Of a stretch of 43,458 bases of DNA, positions 14,758 through 23,320 are shown one piece after another. This DNA is from an uncultured Oscillospiraceae bacterium (GTDB taxonomy: Bacteria > Bacillota > Clostridia > Oscillospirales > Ruminococcaceae): NCBI GenBank assembly GCA_934481355.1, contig CAKSPH010000020.1:1-43458 (forward strand), given 5' to 3'. The translations under genes were made by a program, and so were the position numbers. How positions within the stretch are numbered: position 1 is the first letter of the stretch; each line of letters begins with the position of its first letter. The notes beneath the pieces are model-generated. The model made no database searches. It was not told the DNA's origin and saw only the letters and a list, made by a program, of their open reading frames with translations.

Positions 14758-15759
14758 ATGAACCGAACCGCCCGCTGTGCCGTATGTTATGCGGCGCTGA
14801 TTATCCTGACCCTTGCGCTTGGAATTGCCGGAATATGCTTCGGCAGCGTGAAAATAACCGCTAAGGAGATCGCGGCAGCCATTTTCGGCGGGGATAATTC
14901 CACAGCCGCGAATATCATACTGATAAGCCGCCTGCCGCGCGTCGTCGCCGCGGTAGTTCTGGGCGGAGCGCTGGCTGTTTCGGGATATCTTCTCCAGACG
15001 TTCTTTGCAAATCCCATTGCCGGTCCGTTCGTGCTGGGGATTTCCTCCGGCGCAAAGCTGACTGTCGCGCTGACGATGACAGCGTTCCTCGGGAACGGAA
15101 CGGCGCTGGATTCCGCAGGGCTGATAATCGCGGCGTTTGCCGGCTCCCTGCTTTCGCTCGGACTGATAATCCCGGTCTCCGGCAGAACGCAGAAGAATTA
15201 TATGCTCATCGTCTGCGGAATAATGATAGGATACATCTGCTCTGCGATAACCGAATTTGTCGTGACGTTTGCGGACGATTCCAACATCGTGAACCTGCAC
15301 AACTGGTCAATGGGAAGCTTCTCCGGAATAGGAATGGACGAAGCCGGCGTGATGTCCGCAGTGATTTTCGCAGCGATGATACCCACGTTCCTGATGTCAA
15401 AGCAGATAGGCGCATATCAGCTCGGGGAAGCCTACGCGCGCAACTCCGGCGTGAATATCCGGGCGTTCCGGCTGGCGGTGATACTGCTGTCAAGCCTGCT
15501 TTCCGCCTGCGTTACGGCGTTTGCGGGACCAGTATCTTTCGTGGGGATAGCTGTTCCGCATATCGTGAAAAAAATATTCGGCACGGCAAGGCCGCGGGTG
15601 GTGATTCCTGCGGCGTTTCTCGGCGGAGCCTGCTTCTGCCTGCTGTGCGACATTATCGCGCGCACGGTCTTTGCGCCCACGGAGCTCAGCATAGGCTCAG
15701 TGACGGCGGTGCTCGGAGCGCCTGTTGTCATTGCAATAATGATGTCAAGGAAAAAGTGA
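14758..15759 (+). CDS. ABC transporter permease, FecCD/BtuC type
   Basis: 333 residues, about ten hydrophobic segments. Motifs of the family: SRLPRVVAAVVLGGALAVSGYLLQTFFANPIAGPFVLGISSGA near the N-terminus, and ACVTAFAGPVSFVGIAVPHIVKKIFG in the C-terminal half. It forms the homodimeric membrane channel of the BtuFCD-type importer with the neighbouring genes. AAAGGAG ribosome site before the ATG. Confidence 0.93.
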   Translation: MNRTARCAVCYAALIILTLALGIAGICFGSVKITAKEIAAAIFGGDNSTAANIILISRLPRVVAAVVLGGALAVSGYLLQTFFANPIAGPFVLGISSGAKLTVALTMTAFLGNGTALDSAGLIIAAFAGSLLSLGLIIPVSGRTQKNYMLIVCGIMIGYICSAITEFVVTFADDSNIVNLHNWSMGSFSGIGMDEAGVMSAVIFAAMIPTFLMSKQIGAYQLGEAYARNSGVNIRAFRLAVILLSSLLSACVTAFAGPVSFVGIAVPHIVKKIFGTARPRVVIPAAFLGGACFCLLCDIIARTVFAPTELSIGSVTAVLGAPVVIAIMMSRKK

Positions 15760-15772
15760 AAGGCGGTGCGCA

Positions 15773-16882
15773 ATGGACGGAGCATTCTTCAGGACTGACG
15801 GTCTGAAAGCGGGATACGGCAGAAAGGTTATCCTCAGCGGAGTTGAAATCACCGCTGAACGCGGCAGGATAACAACGCTGATAGGTCCAAACGGCTGTGG
15901 GAAATCCACCCTGCTGCGTACGGCGGCGAAACAGCTTCCCGCACTGTCCGGGAGCATTTTTCTCGATGGGAGGTCCCTTGCCGGGACAACGCCGAACGAG
16001 CTTGCAAAAAAGCTGTCGATACTGCTGACCGAGCGCATTTCTCCGGAACTCATGACCTGCCGGGATGTGGTGGAATCCGGACGATACCCGTACACCGGGC
16101 GGCTCGGGATCTTATCCGGGCAGGATAAATCCGCGGTCGCCGAAGCAATGGAGCTGACCTCCACCGCGGAGCTCTCGGAGATGGATTTCAGCAGGATAAG
16201 CGACGGACAGAGGCAGCGCGTAATGCTTGCACGGGCGATATGCCAGCAGCCGGACCTGCTTATACTCGACGAACCTACCTCCTTCCTCGATATCCGGCAT
16301 AAGCTGGAACTCCTGAACACGCTGAAAAAGCTAGTCCGTGAAAAGAACACCGCCGTTCTCATGTCGCTGCACGAACTTGACTTAGCCGAGCGCGTCTCAG
16401 ATAAAATAGTGTGTATAGACGGCGGAAAGGTCGGACGCGTGGGAGCCCCCGGAGAGATTTTTTCCGGAGGGTATATCAGCAGGTTATACGGAATAGACGA
16501 GCACAGCTTCAGCGAGATAAACGGCTGCGCGGAGCTTGAAAGACCGTCCGGTACGCCGAAAGTATTCGTCGTTTCCGGCGGCGGGAAAAGCTCCGGAATA
16601 TTCCGTGGCTTACAGCGGCTGGGAATACCGTTTGCAGCCGGGATCATACCGGAGAACGACATCGACTTCCCCGTTGCAGACGCACTCGCATCGGAAGTGC
16701 TGTCATATCCGGCGTTCAGCGCTGCTCCGGAATCCGCGCTGCTGCGCGGCAGAGAGCTTGTGAGCTCCTGCGGGTATGTGATCTGCTGCCCCGGAAGCTG
16801 CGGTGAAACGAATCCGGAAAATACATCCCTGCTGGAGCTGGCACGCCGGCTTGGAAAACTGTGTTCTGATGGTAACCTCTAA
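15773..16882 (+). CDS. ABC transporter ATPase, BtuD/FecE type, with C-terminal extension
   Basis: 369 residues. Walker A GPNGCGKST (about 38-46), Q-loop region LTERISPELMTCRDVV, signature RISDGQRQRV, Walker B LLILDEPTSFLDI and the switch SLHELDLAE. After the ATPase core (about 255) comes an unusual ~110-residue extension starting VFVVSGGGKSSGIFRGLQRLG and containing a Cys-rich YVICCPGSCGETNPEN; it looks like a Rossmann-type half domain, reported in some Firmicute and archaeal homologues. The last codons (GAT GGT AAC CTC TAA) read into the terminal repeat of the 16871 element, which supplies the stop codon. Confidence 0.93.
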   Translation: MDGAFFRTDGLKAGYGRKVILSGVEITAERGRITTLIGPNGCGKSTLLRTAAKQLPALSGSIFLDGRSLAGTTPNELAKKLSILLTERISPELMTCRDVVESGRYPYTGRLGILSGQDKSAVAEAMELTSTAELSEMDFSRISDGQRQRVMLARAICQQPDLLILDEPTSFLDIRHKLELLNTLKKLVREKNTAVLMSLHELDLAERVSDKIVCIDGGKVGRVGAPGEIFSGGYISRLYGIDEHSFSEINGCAELERPSGTPKVFVVSGGGKSSGIFRGLQRLGIPFAAGIIPENDIDFPVADALASEVLSYPAFSAAPESALLRGRELVSSCGYVICCPGSCGETNPENTSLLELARRLGKLCSDGNL

Positions 16883-17058
16883 AAACCTCCTTCACGGCAG
16901 ATTTCTATGACTTATATCATCTGCTTCGTTGTCAAACCTTGAAATACATACAGTAAACGCATTATCCGCCTGCGGCGGAAAACGCTGCGGTTTGACACCT
17001 GGCATCTGATATAAGTCATATACGAAATCTGCTCGTGTCCTGGTTTTTAGAGGTTACC
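16871..17058. repeat. 188-bp palindromic MITE-like element (variant form)
   Basis: Ends are perfect inverted repeats GGTAACCTCTAAAAACC (16871-16887) and GGTTTTTAGAGGTTACC (17042-17058). The halves stay complementary inward: GCAGATTTC, TATGACTTATATCA and GTCAAACC recur as reverse complements on the right, so RNA from either strand would form one long hairpin. TGAT flanks both ends (16867-16870 and 17059-17062), a probable 4-bp target duplication. Its interior differs from the 159-bp copies. It encodes no protein. Confidence 0.85.
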
Positions 17059-17133
17059 TGATATGTAAATTGGTGATTACTGCTCATGATTTCCGGCATG
17101 GCGCCAGGTGATTCGCTTTATGAGATCAAAACA

Positions 17134-17161
17134 AAACGGCGGGGCTTCCCGTCGTTTTTTT
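17134..17161 (+). terminator. Terminator of the cobalamin/ABC operon
   Basis: ACGGCGGG and CCCGTCGT arms (one G-U) around a four-base loop, followed by seven T. It lies beyond the repeat element, so the full repeat is probably transcribed in the operon message. Confidence 0.8.
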
Positions 17162-17207
17162 CACCAGAGCTCCCCGCCGTAATAGTGGTATTTCACCAAA
17201 CTTTCTA

Positions 17208-17236
17208 TTGACTTATAAGGGGAAGTGTGGTAGAAT
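17208..17236 (+). promoter_or_regulatory. Promoter of the GH9 gene
   Basis: TTGACT (17208-17213), a 17-base spacer, and TAGAAT (17231-17236). The start point would be near 17243, which argues against the ATG at 17245 and for the one at 17293. Confidence 0.7.
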
Positions 17237-17292
17237 AATCATGTATGGAATACAGATTCCAGATAATTCTATATATGAACGGAAGTGAGAGC

Positions 17293-18954
17293 ATGAACAA
17301 CGATGAGATCGAAGTACCGCGCCCTGAGCGGCTGGAAAGCGCCTGCCATATCTTTGTGAATCAGGCGGGATATCAGCCCTGGGACGAAAAATATGCCATT
17401 CTGTCGTTCCCTGCTTCCTTTTATACGGTGGTGGACGACCACGGACGCGTCTGCTTTTCCGGCGCAGCGACATATGAAGGATTCGACCGCGGCTCCGGCG
17501 AGGTGCTTTACAGGGCGGATTTCTCAATGCTCAGGCTTCCTGGGAAATACCACGTTCAGTGCGGCAGCGAGTTCTCAATGAACTTTATGATAGAGGACCG
17601 CGCCTATAAAAAATGCTTTGACGACTGCATGAAAGCGTTCTATTACCAGCGCTGCGGCTGTGAGCTGGAATCCAGATACGCAGGAGTCTGGAAGCATGGA
17701 AAATGCCACTGCTCCCCTGCCCTGCTGCTTGACAACACCAGGATAAAGCTGGACGTTTCCGGAGGCTGGCATGACGCCGGCGACTACGGACGTTACGTCA
17801 CAGCGGCGGCGACCGCCCTCGCTCACTTGTTTTATGGCTGGAAGATGTTCCCGGATATATTCCGGCAGCAGGATCTCAATATTCCCGGAAAGCCATCGGC
17901 TATGCCGGACGTCCTGCTGGAATGCCGCTACGAGCTGGAATGGCTGCTCAAAATGCAGCGAGTTGACGGCTCCGTATGGCACAAGGTCACGACATACAAG
18001 CACGCGCCGTTTGTCATGCCCGAGCAGGACGCCGACCCGATGTACGTCATGCCGATATCATCCAGCGCCACCGCGGATTTCGCGGCTGTGACCGCCCTTG
18101 CCTCCACCATTTATAAGGAATACGACTCCGACCTTTCCGCATGGCTGCTCAGGTGCTCACGCGCGGCATGGGACTGGCTGGAAAAGAACCCGCAGTTCGT
18201 TGGATTCCAGAACCCCAAGGGCTGCGACACCGGAGTCTACGGCGAACACAGCGACCGGGACAACCGTTTCTGGGCGGCTGCGGAGCTCTTCAACGCCACC
18301 GGAGACACCAGCTTTTTCAGCCGGGCTATGGAGCTGCTGCCGGAGGAATTTTCCAAAACCGCGCTCGGATTTGCCTCTGTGGGCGGATTCGGTACGCTGG
18401 CGCTGATACTCAGCGGCAGAATGAGCCCCCAGTTCGGGAAGCTTCTGCAAAAAACCTTCGTTACGCGCGCCGAGGAGCTCGCGGACATCTGCCGTTCAAA
18501 CGCGTGGGGAGTTTCCCTCAGCCCGGAGCAGTACAACTGGGGCAGCAATATGTCGGTGCTCACGAATGGCATGACGTTCCTCATCGCGGATCACCTTGAA
18601 AAGCGCTCCGGCAACACACGGCAGCGGTTTCGGAGGTTCGCCTCGATGCAGCTTGATTACCTGCTCGGCACGAATCCCACCGGCTACAGCTTCGTGACCG
18701 GAAACGGAGAGTTCTGCGTGAACTACCCGCACCACCGCCCCGCGTCCGCGGACGGCGTGGAGGAATGTATCCCCGGCCTGGTCAGCGGAGGTCCCAACAG
18801 CCGCCGCGAGGATCCCTGCGCCAGGGAAATTATCCCGGACGGCGCCCCGCCGATGAAGTGCTTCTCAGACAACACGGAGTGCTACTCATTGAACGAGGTA
18901 ACAATATACTGGAATTCCCCGGCAGTGTTCCTGCTGGCAGGATTACAAGAATAA
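17293..18954 (+). CDS. Glycoside hydrolase family 9 (cellulase/cellodextrinase type)
   Basis: 553 residues from ATG 17293 (GGAAGTGAGAG upstream); the longer frame to 17245 would be nearly leaderless. An N-terminal immunoglobulin-like CelD_N domain (FVNQAGYQPWDEKYAIL to about 100) precedes the GH9 barrel: GGWHDAGDYGRY (nucleophile-side Asp pair), NYPHHRPAS, and the C-terminal YSLNEVTIYWNSPAVFLLA with the acid Glu. It would cleave beta-1,4-glucans or release glucose from cellodextrins. No signal peptide, carbohydrate-binding module or dockerin is present, so it is probably cytoplasmic and acts on imported oligosaccharides. It runs into the SGNH gene 11 bases later. Confidence 0.93.
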   Translation: MNNDEIEVPRPERLESACHIFVNQAGYQPWDEKYAILSFPASFYTVVDDHGRVCFSGAATYEGFDRGSGEVLYRADFSMLRLPGKYHVQCGSEFSMNFMIEDRAYKKCFDDCMKAFYYQRCGCELESRYAGVWKHGKCHCSPALLLDNTRIKLDVSGGWHDAGDYGRYVTAAATALAHLFYGWKMFPDIFRQQDLNIPGKPSAMPDVLLECRYELEWLLKMQRVDGSVWHKVTTYKHAPFVMPEQDADPMYVMPISSSATADFAAVTALASTIYKEYDSDLSAWLLRCSRAAWDWLEKNPQFVGFQNPKGCDTGVYGEHSDRDNRFWAAAELFNATGDTSFFSRAMELLPEEFSKTALGFASVGGFGTLALILSGRMSPQFGKLLQKTFVTRAEELADICRSNAWGVSLSPEQYNWGSNMSVLTNGMTFLIADHLEKRSGNTRQRFRRFASMQLDYLLGTNPTGYSFVTGNGEFCVNYPHHRPASADGVEECIPGLVSGGPNSRREDPCAREIIPDGAPPMKCFSDNTECYSLNEVTIYWNSPAVFLLAGLQE

Positions 18955-18965
18955 CTGGAGAAAAT

Positions 18966-20552
18966 ATGGATAACAAAAAATACAAGCGCCGACCGAAGAA
19001 AAAAGGCGGACTGACCGGCAATGCGATAGCCCTTATTGCCCTTTCAGCCGCCCTTGTGGTGGTCATCGTGATACTTGTGATACTTCTGTGCATGAGAAAC
19101 GGCCAGCAGGAGGAAACATCAGGCTCGCAGCCGCAGACCTCAGAGGCTCAGACCGTTGAGGTACAGACTGTGGAACCCACCGCGGAACCCGTTATAACGG
19201 ACGTGGCTTTCGGCTCTGCGGATTACAGCAAGGAGTTCTTCTCAAAAGACCTGTTCATCGGCGACAGCATCGCGACCGGATTCACCGACTACTCCAAGCT
19301 TAATGGCGCAAACGTTGCTGCAAGCGTGAACATGACCCCGTACAAGGCTCACGCGGAGGACATAACCCTCGGGGACGGGACTGTCGGCACCTGCCTGTCC
19401 TACGCTGAGAAAATGCAGCCGGAGCGTATTTTCCTCCTGCTCGGATTCAACGGACTCAGCTCCCCGAATGCTATGGAGGGAAGCTTCCGCACCCTTATTG
19501 AGAAGCTTGAGGAAGCCTGCCCGGATTCCGTTATCTACTGCTACTCCATCACCCCGCTGACTGCAAACAGCTCCGCGGCGGCAAGCGCAGGGTTCGACAA
19601 TTCTGACGTTAAGTCTTTCAACGAGTACCTCAGGAAAATGACAAACGAACTCGGAGTCGTTTATCTCGATATCAACTCCAAGATGGCGGATTCCAGCGGG
19701 TACCTGAAATCCGACTACAACGAGTACGACGGAATGCACATCAGCGCACCGACATACGACCTGATACTCAGCTACACGCAGCGGTTCATTCAGGAAACTC
19801 CCGAGCCGGAGGCTTCCTCGAAGCACGCGCCCGTGATAACCAATACTGCTCCGCAGACCACCGCAGGTCAGGAGACATCCCAGCCGCAGGAATCCGCGAC
19901 CGGAGAAAGCTCCGCGCCGGATGACGCCTCAACTCCTGAGGAATCAGCCCCCGACGAGACATCGCAGCTTTCCGAAAGTTACAGCGCGTCATTCTTCGCG
20001 GACGACCTGTTCATCGGCGACAGCATAACCACCGGACTTTCGCTGTATGGGATACTTCCCCCGAAGAATGTCGCGGCGGCGGTAGGATACACTCCGTACA
20101 AGGCGTACTCCACGGAAATCCAGCTCGGGGACGGCTCCACAGGCACTGCGTATGACTACGCGGTTAAAATGCAGCCGAAGCGCATTTTCATCATGCTGGG
20201 TTCCAACGGCATAACCTCGGCGGCTTCAATGGAGGACAGCTACCGCGAGCTTCTCGACAAGCTGGCTTCAGGATGCCCGGACAGCACGGTCTACTGCATT
20301 TCCGTAACTCCGGTGACGGATGACAGCACTTCCGCCGCAAACGCCGGCATCGACAACTCCATGATAACCGACTTCAACAAGTATATCAGGGCTCTCACGG
20401 ACGAAAAGGGGCTTACATACATCGACCTGTACTCCCAGCTCTCAGACAGCAGCGGATATTTCCTGCACGATTACGCAGAGAATGACGGTCTGCACTTCAA
20501 GGGCGCGACATACAAGGTAATGCTCAACTACATTGAGAACCTGATAGGATAA
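18966..20552 (+). CDS. Membrane-anchored protein with two tandem SGNH/GDSL hydrolase domains
   Basis: 528 residues from ATG 18966 (CTGGAG site). A basic start (KKYKRRPKKKGG), one membrane helix (about 20-43), an acidic linker, SGNH domain 1 (about 85-280), a Ser/Glu/Pro linker (about 285-335) and SGNH domain 2 (about 337-528). Each has the GDS nucleophile motif (LFIGDSIATG, LFIGDSITTG), an Asn block (LGFNGLSS, LGSNGITS) and the DGxH pair (YDGMHIS, NDGLHFK), so both look active. Such enzymes deacylate cell-wall or plant polysaccharides outside the cell. The N-terminal anchor is uncleaved-looking (type II). The domains are clear duplicates. Confidence 0.9.
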   Translation: MDNKKYKRRPKKKGGLTGNAIALIALSAALVVVIVILVILLCMRNGQQEETSGSQPQTSEAQTVEVQTVEPTAEPVITDVAFGSADYSKEFFSKDLFIGDSIATGFTDYSKLNGANVAASVNMTPYKAHAEDITLGDGTVGTCLSYAEKMQPERIFLLLGFNGLSSPNAMEGSFRTLIEKLEEACPDSVIYCYSITPLTANSSAAASAGFDNSDVKSFNEYLRKMTNELGVVYLDINSKMADSSGYLKSDYNEYDGMHISAPTYDLILSYTQRFIQETPEPEASSKHAPVITNTAPQTTAGQETSQPQESATGESSAPDDASTPEESAPDETSQLSESYSASFFADDLFIGDSITTGLSLYGILPPKNVAAAVGYTPYKAYSTEIQLGDGSTGTAYDYAVKMQPKRIFIMLGSNGITSAASMEDSYRELLDKLASGCPDSTVYCISVTPVTDDSTSAANAGIDNSMITDFNKYIRALTDEKGLTYIDLYSQLSDSSGYFLHDYAENDGLHFKGATYKVMLNYIENLIG

Positions 20553-20586
20553 ATAGAGACAACAACTAACAGAAGGGAAAAATATT

Positions 20587-21087
20587 ATGAAGAAGAATTT
20601 AGCGATCGCTGCGATATGCGCAGTAATGCTCCTTGCAGGCTGCTCCGGCGGAAACAGCTCCAGCCAGAGCGCTTCCGAAAGCACCCCCGCCGCTTCCGCT
20701 GCGGAATCCGTCAGAACCGCCGCCGAAAAGGCCGACGCACTGATGGCAGAAGTGACATTCTCCGGCGAAATGGTTACCGTTGACTCGGACACCATGGAGC
20801 TCCGCCTCGGCTTCACTGCCGATGGTATCTCGGACTATGCCGTGTATATCTGCGGCTCCGGCGCTTATCCCGACGAGTTCGGTATCTTCACCGCCGACAG
20901 TTCCGAAAAGGCTGACGAAATAAAGACAGCCCTTGAAAAGCGCATTGAGTCCCAGAAGGCTACATACACAGACTACACTCCTGAGGAGATGTACAAGTTC
21001 GACGACTGCTTCGTAAAACAGGACGGAAACACGGTGTACTACGCGGTCACCGCCGATAACACCAGGGCGGCTGATATCCTCGGCTGA
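20587..21087 (+). CDS. DUF4358 lipoprotein
   Basis: 166 residues. Signal and lipobox in MKKNLAIAAICAVMLLAGC; a Ser-rich spacer; then the DUF4358 core with ADALMAEVTFSGEMVTVD, YAVYICGSGAYPDEFGIFTA and an ALEKRIESQKATYTDYTPEE helix, ending YYAVTADN. Extracytoplasmic, function unknown. Probably cotranscribed with the GH9-SGNH pair (34-base gap, AGAAGGG site). A shared terminator hairpin follows. Confidence 0.88.
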   Translation: MKKNLAIAAICAVMLLAGCSGGNSSSQSASESTPAASAAESVRTAAEKADALMAEVTFSGEMVTVDSDTMELRLGFTADGISDYAVYICGSGAYPDEFGIFTADSSEKADEIKTALEKRIESQKATYTDYTPEEMYKFDDCFVKQDGNTVYYAVTADNTRAADILG

Positions 21088-21097
21088 TAACATGAAA

Positions 21098-21127
21098 GTG
21101 GCGCTGTCATAGGACAGCGCCACAATT
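21098..21127. terminator. Bidirectional terminator between convergent genes
   Basis: Perfect GTGGCGCTGTC-ATAG-GACAGCGCCAC (21098-21123), then AATTTTA rightward. It lies between the DUF4358 and lipid kinase stops. Confidence 0.8.
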
Positions 21128-22030
21128 TTATCTCTCCGGAACCGCGATATTAAGCGCGCCCGGAAGCACTTCGATTTCCGCCGAAGTGTACTCCCCGCCG
21201 TTTTCACCGTCAAGCGTCCAGCGGAACGGCTTCTCGCAGGAGACCGACAGCTTCGCGGATTTGAACGACACCACCATGTCCGTGTCGCAGTCGTGGTTCA
21301 CCATGAACCGGTTTATCGCGTCAAGGTCGGACAGGCACTTCGGAGCCTTGACAAACAGGCAGTCCAGCTTTCCGTCTGTGAGGGAGGCGCCGTCCGGGAC
21401 GAGGTTCTTCATTCCGCCGACGGAGTGGGTATTTCCTACCATGCAGTAGATGAAATCATCCTCGATTTCGCCGTCCTCCCAGGTTATCTTAACCCGCCCG
21501 GAGTTCTCCTTGAGGTACTTCGGCTCGAAGGATTTCAGCCCGGTCAGGAAATACGCGAACGAACCGAGGACGTTCTTGCTTTTCTGGCTGGTGACGTAGC
21601 TTACGTCCGTGAACCACCCGAACGCCGAAATGTACGCGAAATACCCGCCATTGAACCGCCCGGGGTCCACCGGCAGGAAATTCTCCCGCATTATCATCTC
21701 CGCCGCCTTTACCATATCCTTCGGGATATCCAGCGAAGAGGCGAAATCGTTCACCGTGCCGGATGGTATGTACCCGCAGGGCACGTTTACCCTGCTTGCC
21801 GCCAGCCCGTATGACAGCTCGTGGAGCATTCCGTCGCCGCCGCTGCTCACTATCAGGTCGAATTCCCCGGCGCGGCGGGAGATGAACTCTATCGCGTCCC
21901 CGGAACAGCTTGTCGGGTGCACCATGACATCGTAGCCGCTCCGCGTGAATACGCTCAGGATATCCGACAGAGCCGCCTTTACAGCTCCCTTTCCTGAGTT
22001 CGGGTTATAGGTGAAAAGCATTTTCTTCAT
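21128..22030 (-). CDS. Diacylglycerol/lipid kinase family protein (DagK/YegS-like)
   Basis: 300 residues. KMLFTYNPNSGKGAVK at the start, the ATP-binding SSGGDGMLHELSYGL (GGDG, about 64-67), IPSGTVNDFA, and a C-terminal beta-domain with VPDGASLTDGKLDCLFV. It phosphorylates a lipid such as diacylglycerol, at the inner face of the membrane. Single gene with its own consensus promoter. YegS-like paralogues with other lipid substrates cannot be excluded. Confidence 0.92.
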   Translation of the reverse strand: MKKMLFTYNPNSGKGAVKAALSDILSVFTRSGYDVMVHPTSCSGDAIEFISRRAGEFDLIVSSGGDGMLHELSYGLAASRVNVPCGYIPSGTVNDFASSLDIPKDMVKAAEMIMRENFLPVDPGRFNGGYFAYISAFGWFTDVSYVTSQKSKNVLGSFAYFLTGLKSFEPKYLKENSGRVKITWEDGEIEDDFIYCMVGNTHSVGGMKNLVPDGASLTDGKLDCLFVKAPKCLSDLDAINRFMVNHDCDTDMVVSFKSAKLSVSCEKPFRWTLDGENGGEYTSAEIEVLPGALNIAVPER

Positions 22031-22101
22031 ATCCGGAATCCTCCTGAAATCATACGTCTTGGATCAGACCGCAGATGGCGGTTTATCGGCGGTATGATGG
22101 C

Positions 22102-22130
22102 ATTATATCATTTTTTTACAACTATGTCAA
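22102..22130 (-). promoter_or_regulatory. Consensus promoter of the lipid kinase gene
   Basis: Minus strand: TTGACA (22125-22130), a 17-base spacer, TATAAT (22102-22107); both boxes perfect. Confidence 0.8.
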
Positions 22131-22180
22131 GCCGCTGAAATGAAGATTCACAAACCACCGTGGAATCGTAAAAAATCTTC

Positions 22181-22209
22181 TTGCAATTTGGCTTTCGGTG
22201 TGATACAAT
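22181..22209 (+). promoter_or_regulatory. Promoter of the small protein/transporter operon
   Basis: TTGCAA (22181-22186), a 17-base spacer, and TACAAT (22204-22209), 31 bases before the ATG at 22241. Confidence 0.75.
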
Positions 22210-22240
22210 AATAAGGATAAAAAGAGAAAAGGAGAACACC

Positions 22241-22411
22241 ATGGAACCGCATGACTACAAGGTAACAAAAATAGAGGGCGAATACGCGACCCTCACGGAT
22301 ATCAGCTCCGGGGAGGAGCTTTTTATTGCGCTTTTCCTGCTCCCGGAGGGAACGGATATCGGCATGACCCTGCACTACGAGAACCTCCAGTACGAGATAA
22401 CGGAGGAATGA
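22241..22411 (+). CDS. Small acidic protein of unknown function
   Basis: 56 residues from ATG 22241 (AAAAGGAGAACACC upstream). A compact beta-rich sequence: YKVTKIEGEYATLTD, GEELFIALFLLPEG, LHYENLQYEI. The plan resembles small single-domain proteins of the type ID-G-(E/D)-YA-L found in Firmicutes, but I know no function. The transporter gene starts one base after its stop (TGATATG), so the two are coupled. Confidence 0.75.
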   Translation: MEPHDYKVTKIEGEYATLTDISSGEELFIALFLLPEGTDIGMTLHYENLQYEITEE

Positions 22412-22412
22412 T

Positions 22413-23261
22413 ATGGCGCTGATGCTTGCAGTAGTCGTGTGCTACACGATTTGTTCCCTCAGCGACAAATACGCAGTCGCAAAGCTGAAAATGAACGGAA
22501 ACACGCTGACATTTATTATGGCGGCGGCGACCTCGCTGTTCATGCTGGCATATCTTCCGTTCGACAGCAGGCACTTTGACGGGAGCTTCGCGGCGTTCCT
22601 TGCCATAGGGCTGATGGTGCTGTCAAAGTTCCTGGAATTCCAGCTTGCGGCGGTGATACTGAAAGAGATGTCCGCGTTTGAGCTGAAAGCGTGGCTTGGG
22701 CTTACGGTGTTCCTGTCCTACGGGACCGACCTGCTCCTCGGTAACGCGGCGCTCGGGCTGGTAACAGTGTGGAAATTCTGCTTCATCGCCGTTACGGCGG
22801 CGGGGCTTTTCATGATTGCCAAAGCCGGCGGAAAGAAGATAAACTACCTGAAAATTCTGCTCCCCCTGGCGGGATATCTGCTGTGCAAATTCGGCTACGG
22901 GCTTATCGTGACTTTCACGAAGCAGAGCGTTTCCCCAACGCTGTCGCTGTTTTTCGCGCTGGTTATCCTCGCGGTGGGACTGGCTCCGTTCGTTCACCCG
23001 ATAAGGCTCTGCAGGGAACAACCGAAAGCCGTGCTTATCGTGGGGCTTACCAAGATACCGAACGTTATCGGGCTTATCCTGGAGAACATCGTGGCACAGC
23101 AGAGCATGGCTAACTACTCGTTCATTCAGCCGATGATACTTGTGGCGCTGTTCTTCATCGGCGTGATACGAAAAGAGGAGTGCACTAAGCTGAATATAAT
23201 CGGCGGCATTGTGTGCATACTCGGAATCGCAGGATTCCAGCTTATTGGAATGCTGGTATAG
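22413..23261 (+). CDS. DMT-superfamily (EamA-like) membrane transporter
   Basis: 282 residues, about nine to ten hydrophobic segments in two halves. The first half holds VVVCYTICSLSDKYAVAKL and the MSAFELKAWLGLTVFLSY stretch; the second half ends IRKEECTKLNIIGGIVCILGIAGFQLIGM, a typical EamA finish. Substrate unknown. Coupled to the small upstream gene. Confidence 0.82.
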   Translation: MALMLAVVVCYTICSLSDKYAVAKLKMNGNTLTFIMAAATSLFMLAYLPFDSRHFDGSFAAFLAIGLMVLSKFLEFQLAAVILKEMSAFELKAWLGLTVFLSYGTDLLLGNAALGLVTVWKFCFIAVTAAGLFMIAKAGGKKINYLKILLPLAGYLLCKFGYGLIVTFTKQSVSPTLSLFFALVILAVGLAPFVHPIRLCREQPKAVLIVGLTKIPNVIGLILENIVAQQSMANYSFIQPMILVALFFIGVIRKEECTKLNIIGGIVCILGIAGFQLIGMLV

Positions 23262-23283
23262 AATAAAAAACAGATTACATATA

Positions 23284-23302
23284 CAGGCTTCTCGGAAGCC
23301 TG
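23284..23302 (+). promoter_or_regulatory. Hairpin just upstream of the MATE gene ribosome site
   Basis: Perfect CAGGCTTC-TCG-GAAGCCTG hairpin ending two bases before the AAGGAG-type site. It has no T-run, so it is more likely to affect translation or mRNA stability than to terminate. Confidence 0.45.
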
Positions 23303-23320
23303 AAGGAGAACAAAAGAAAA

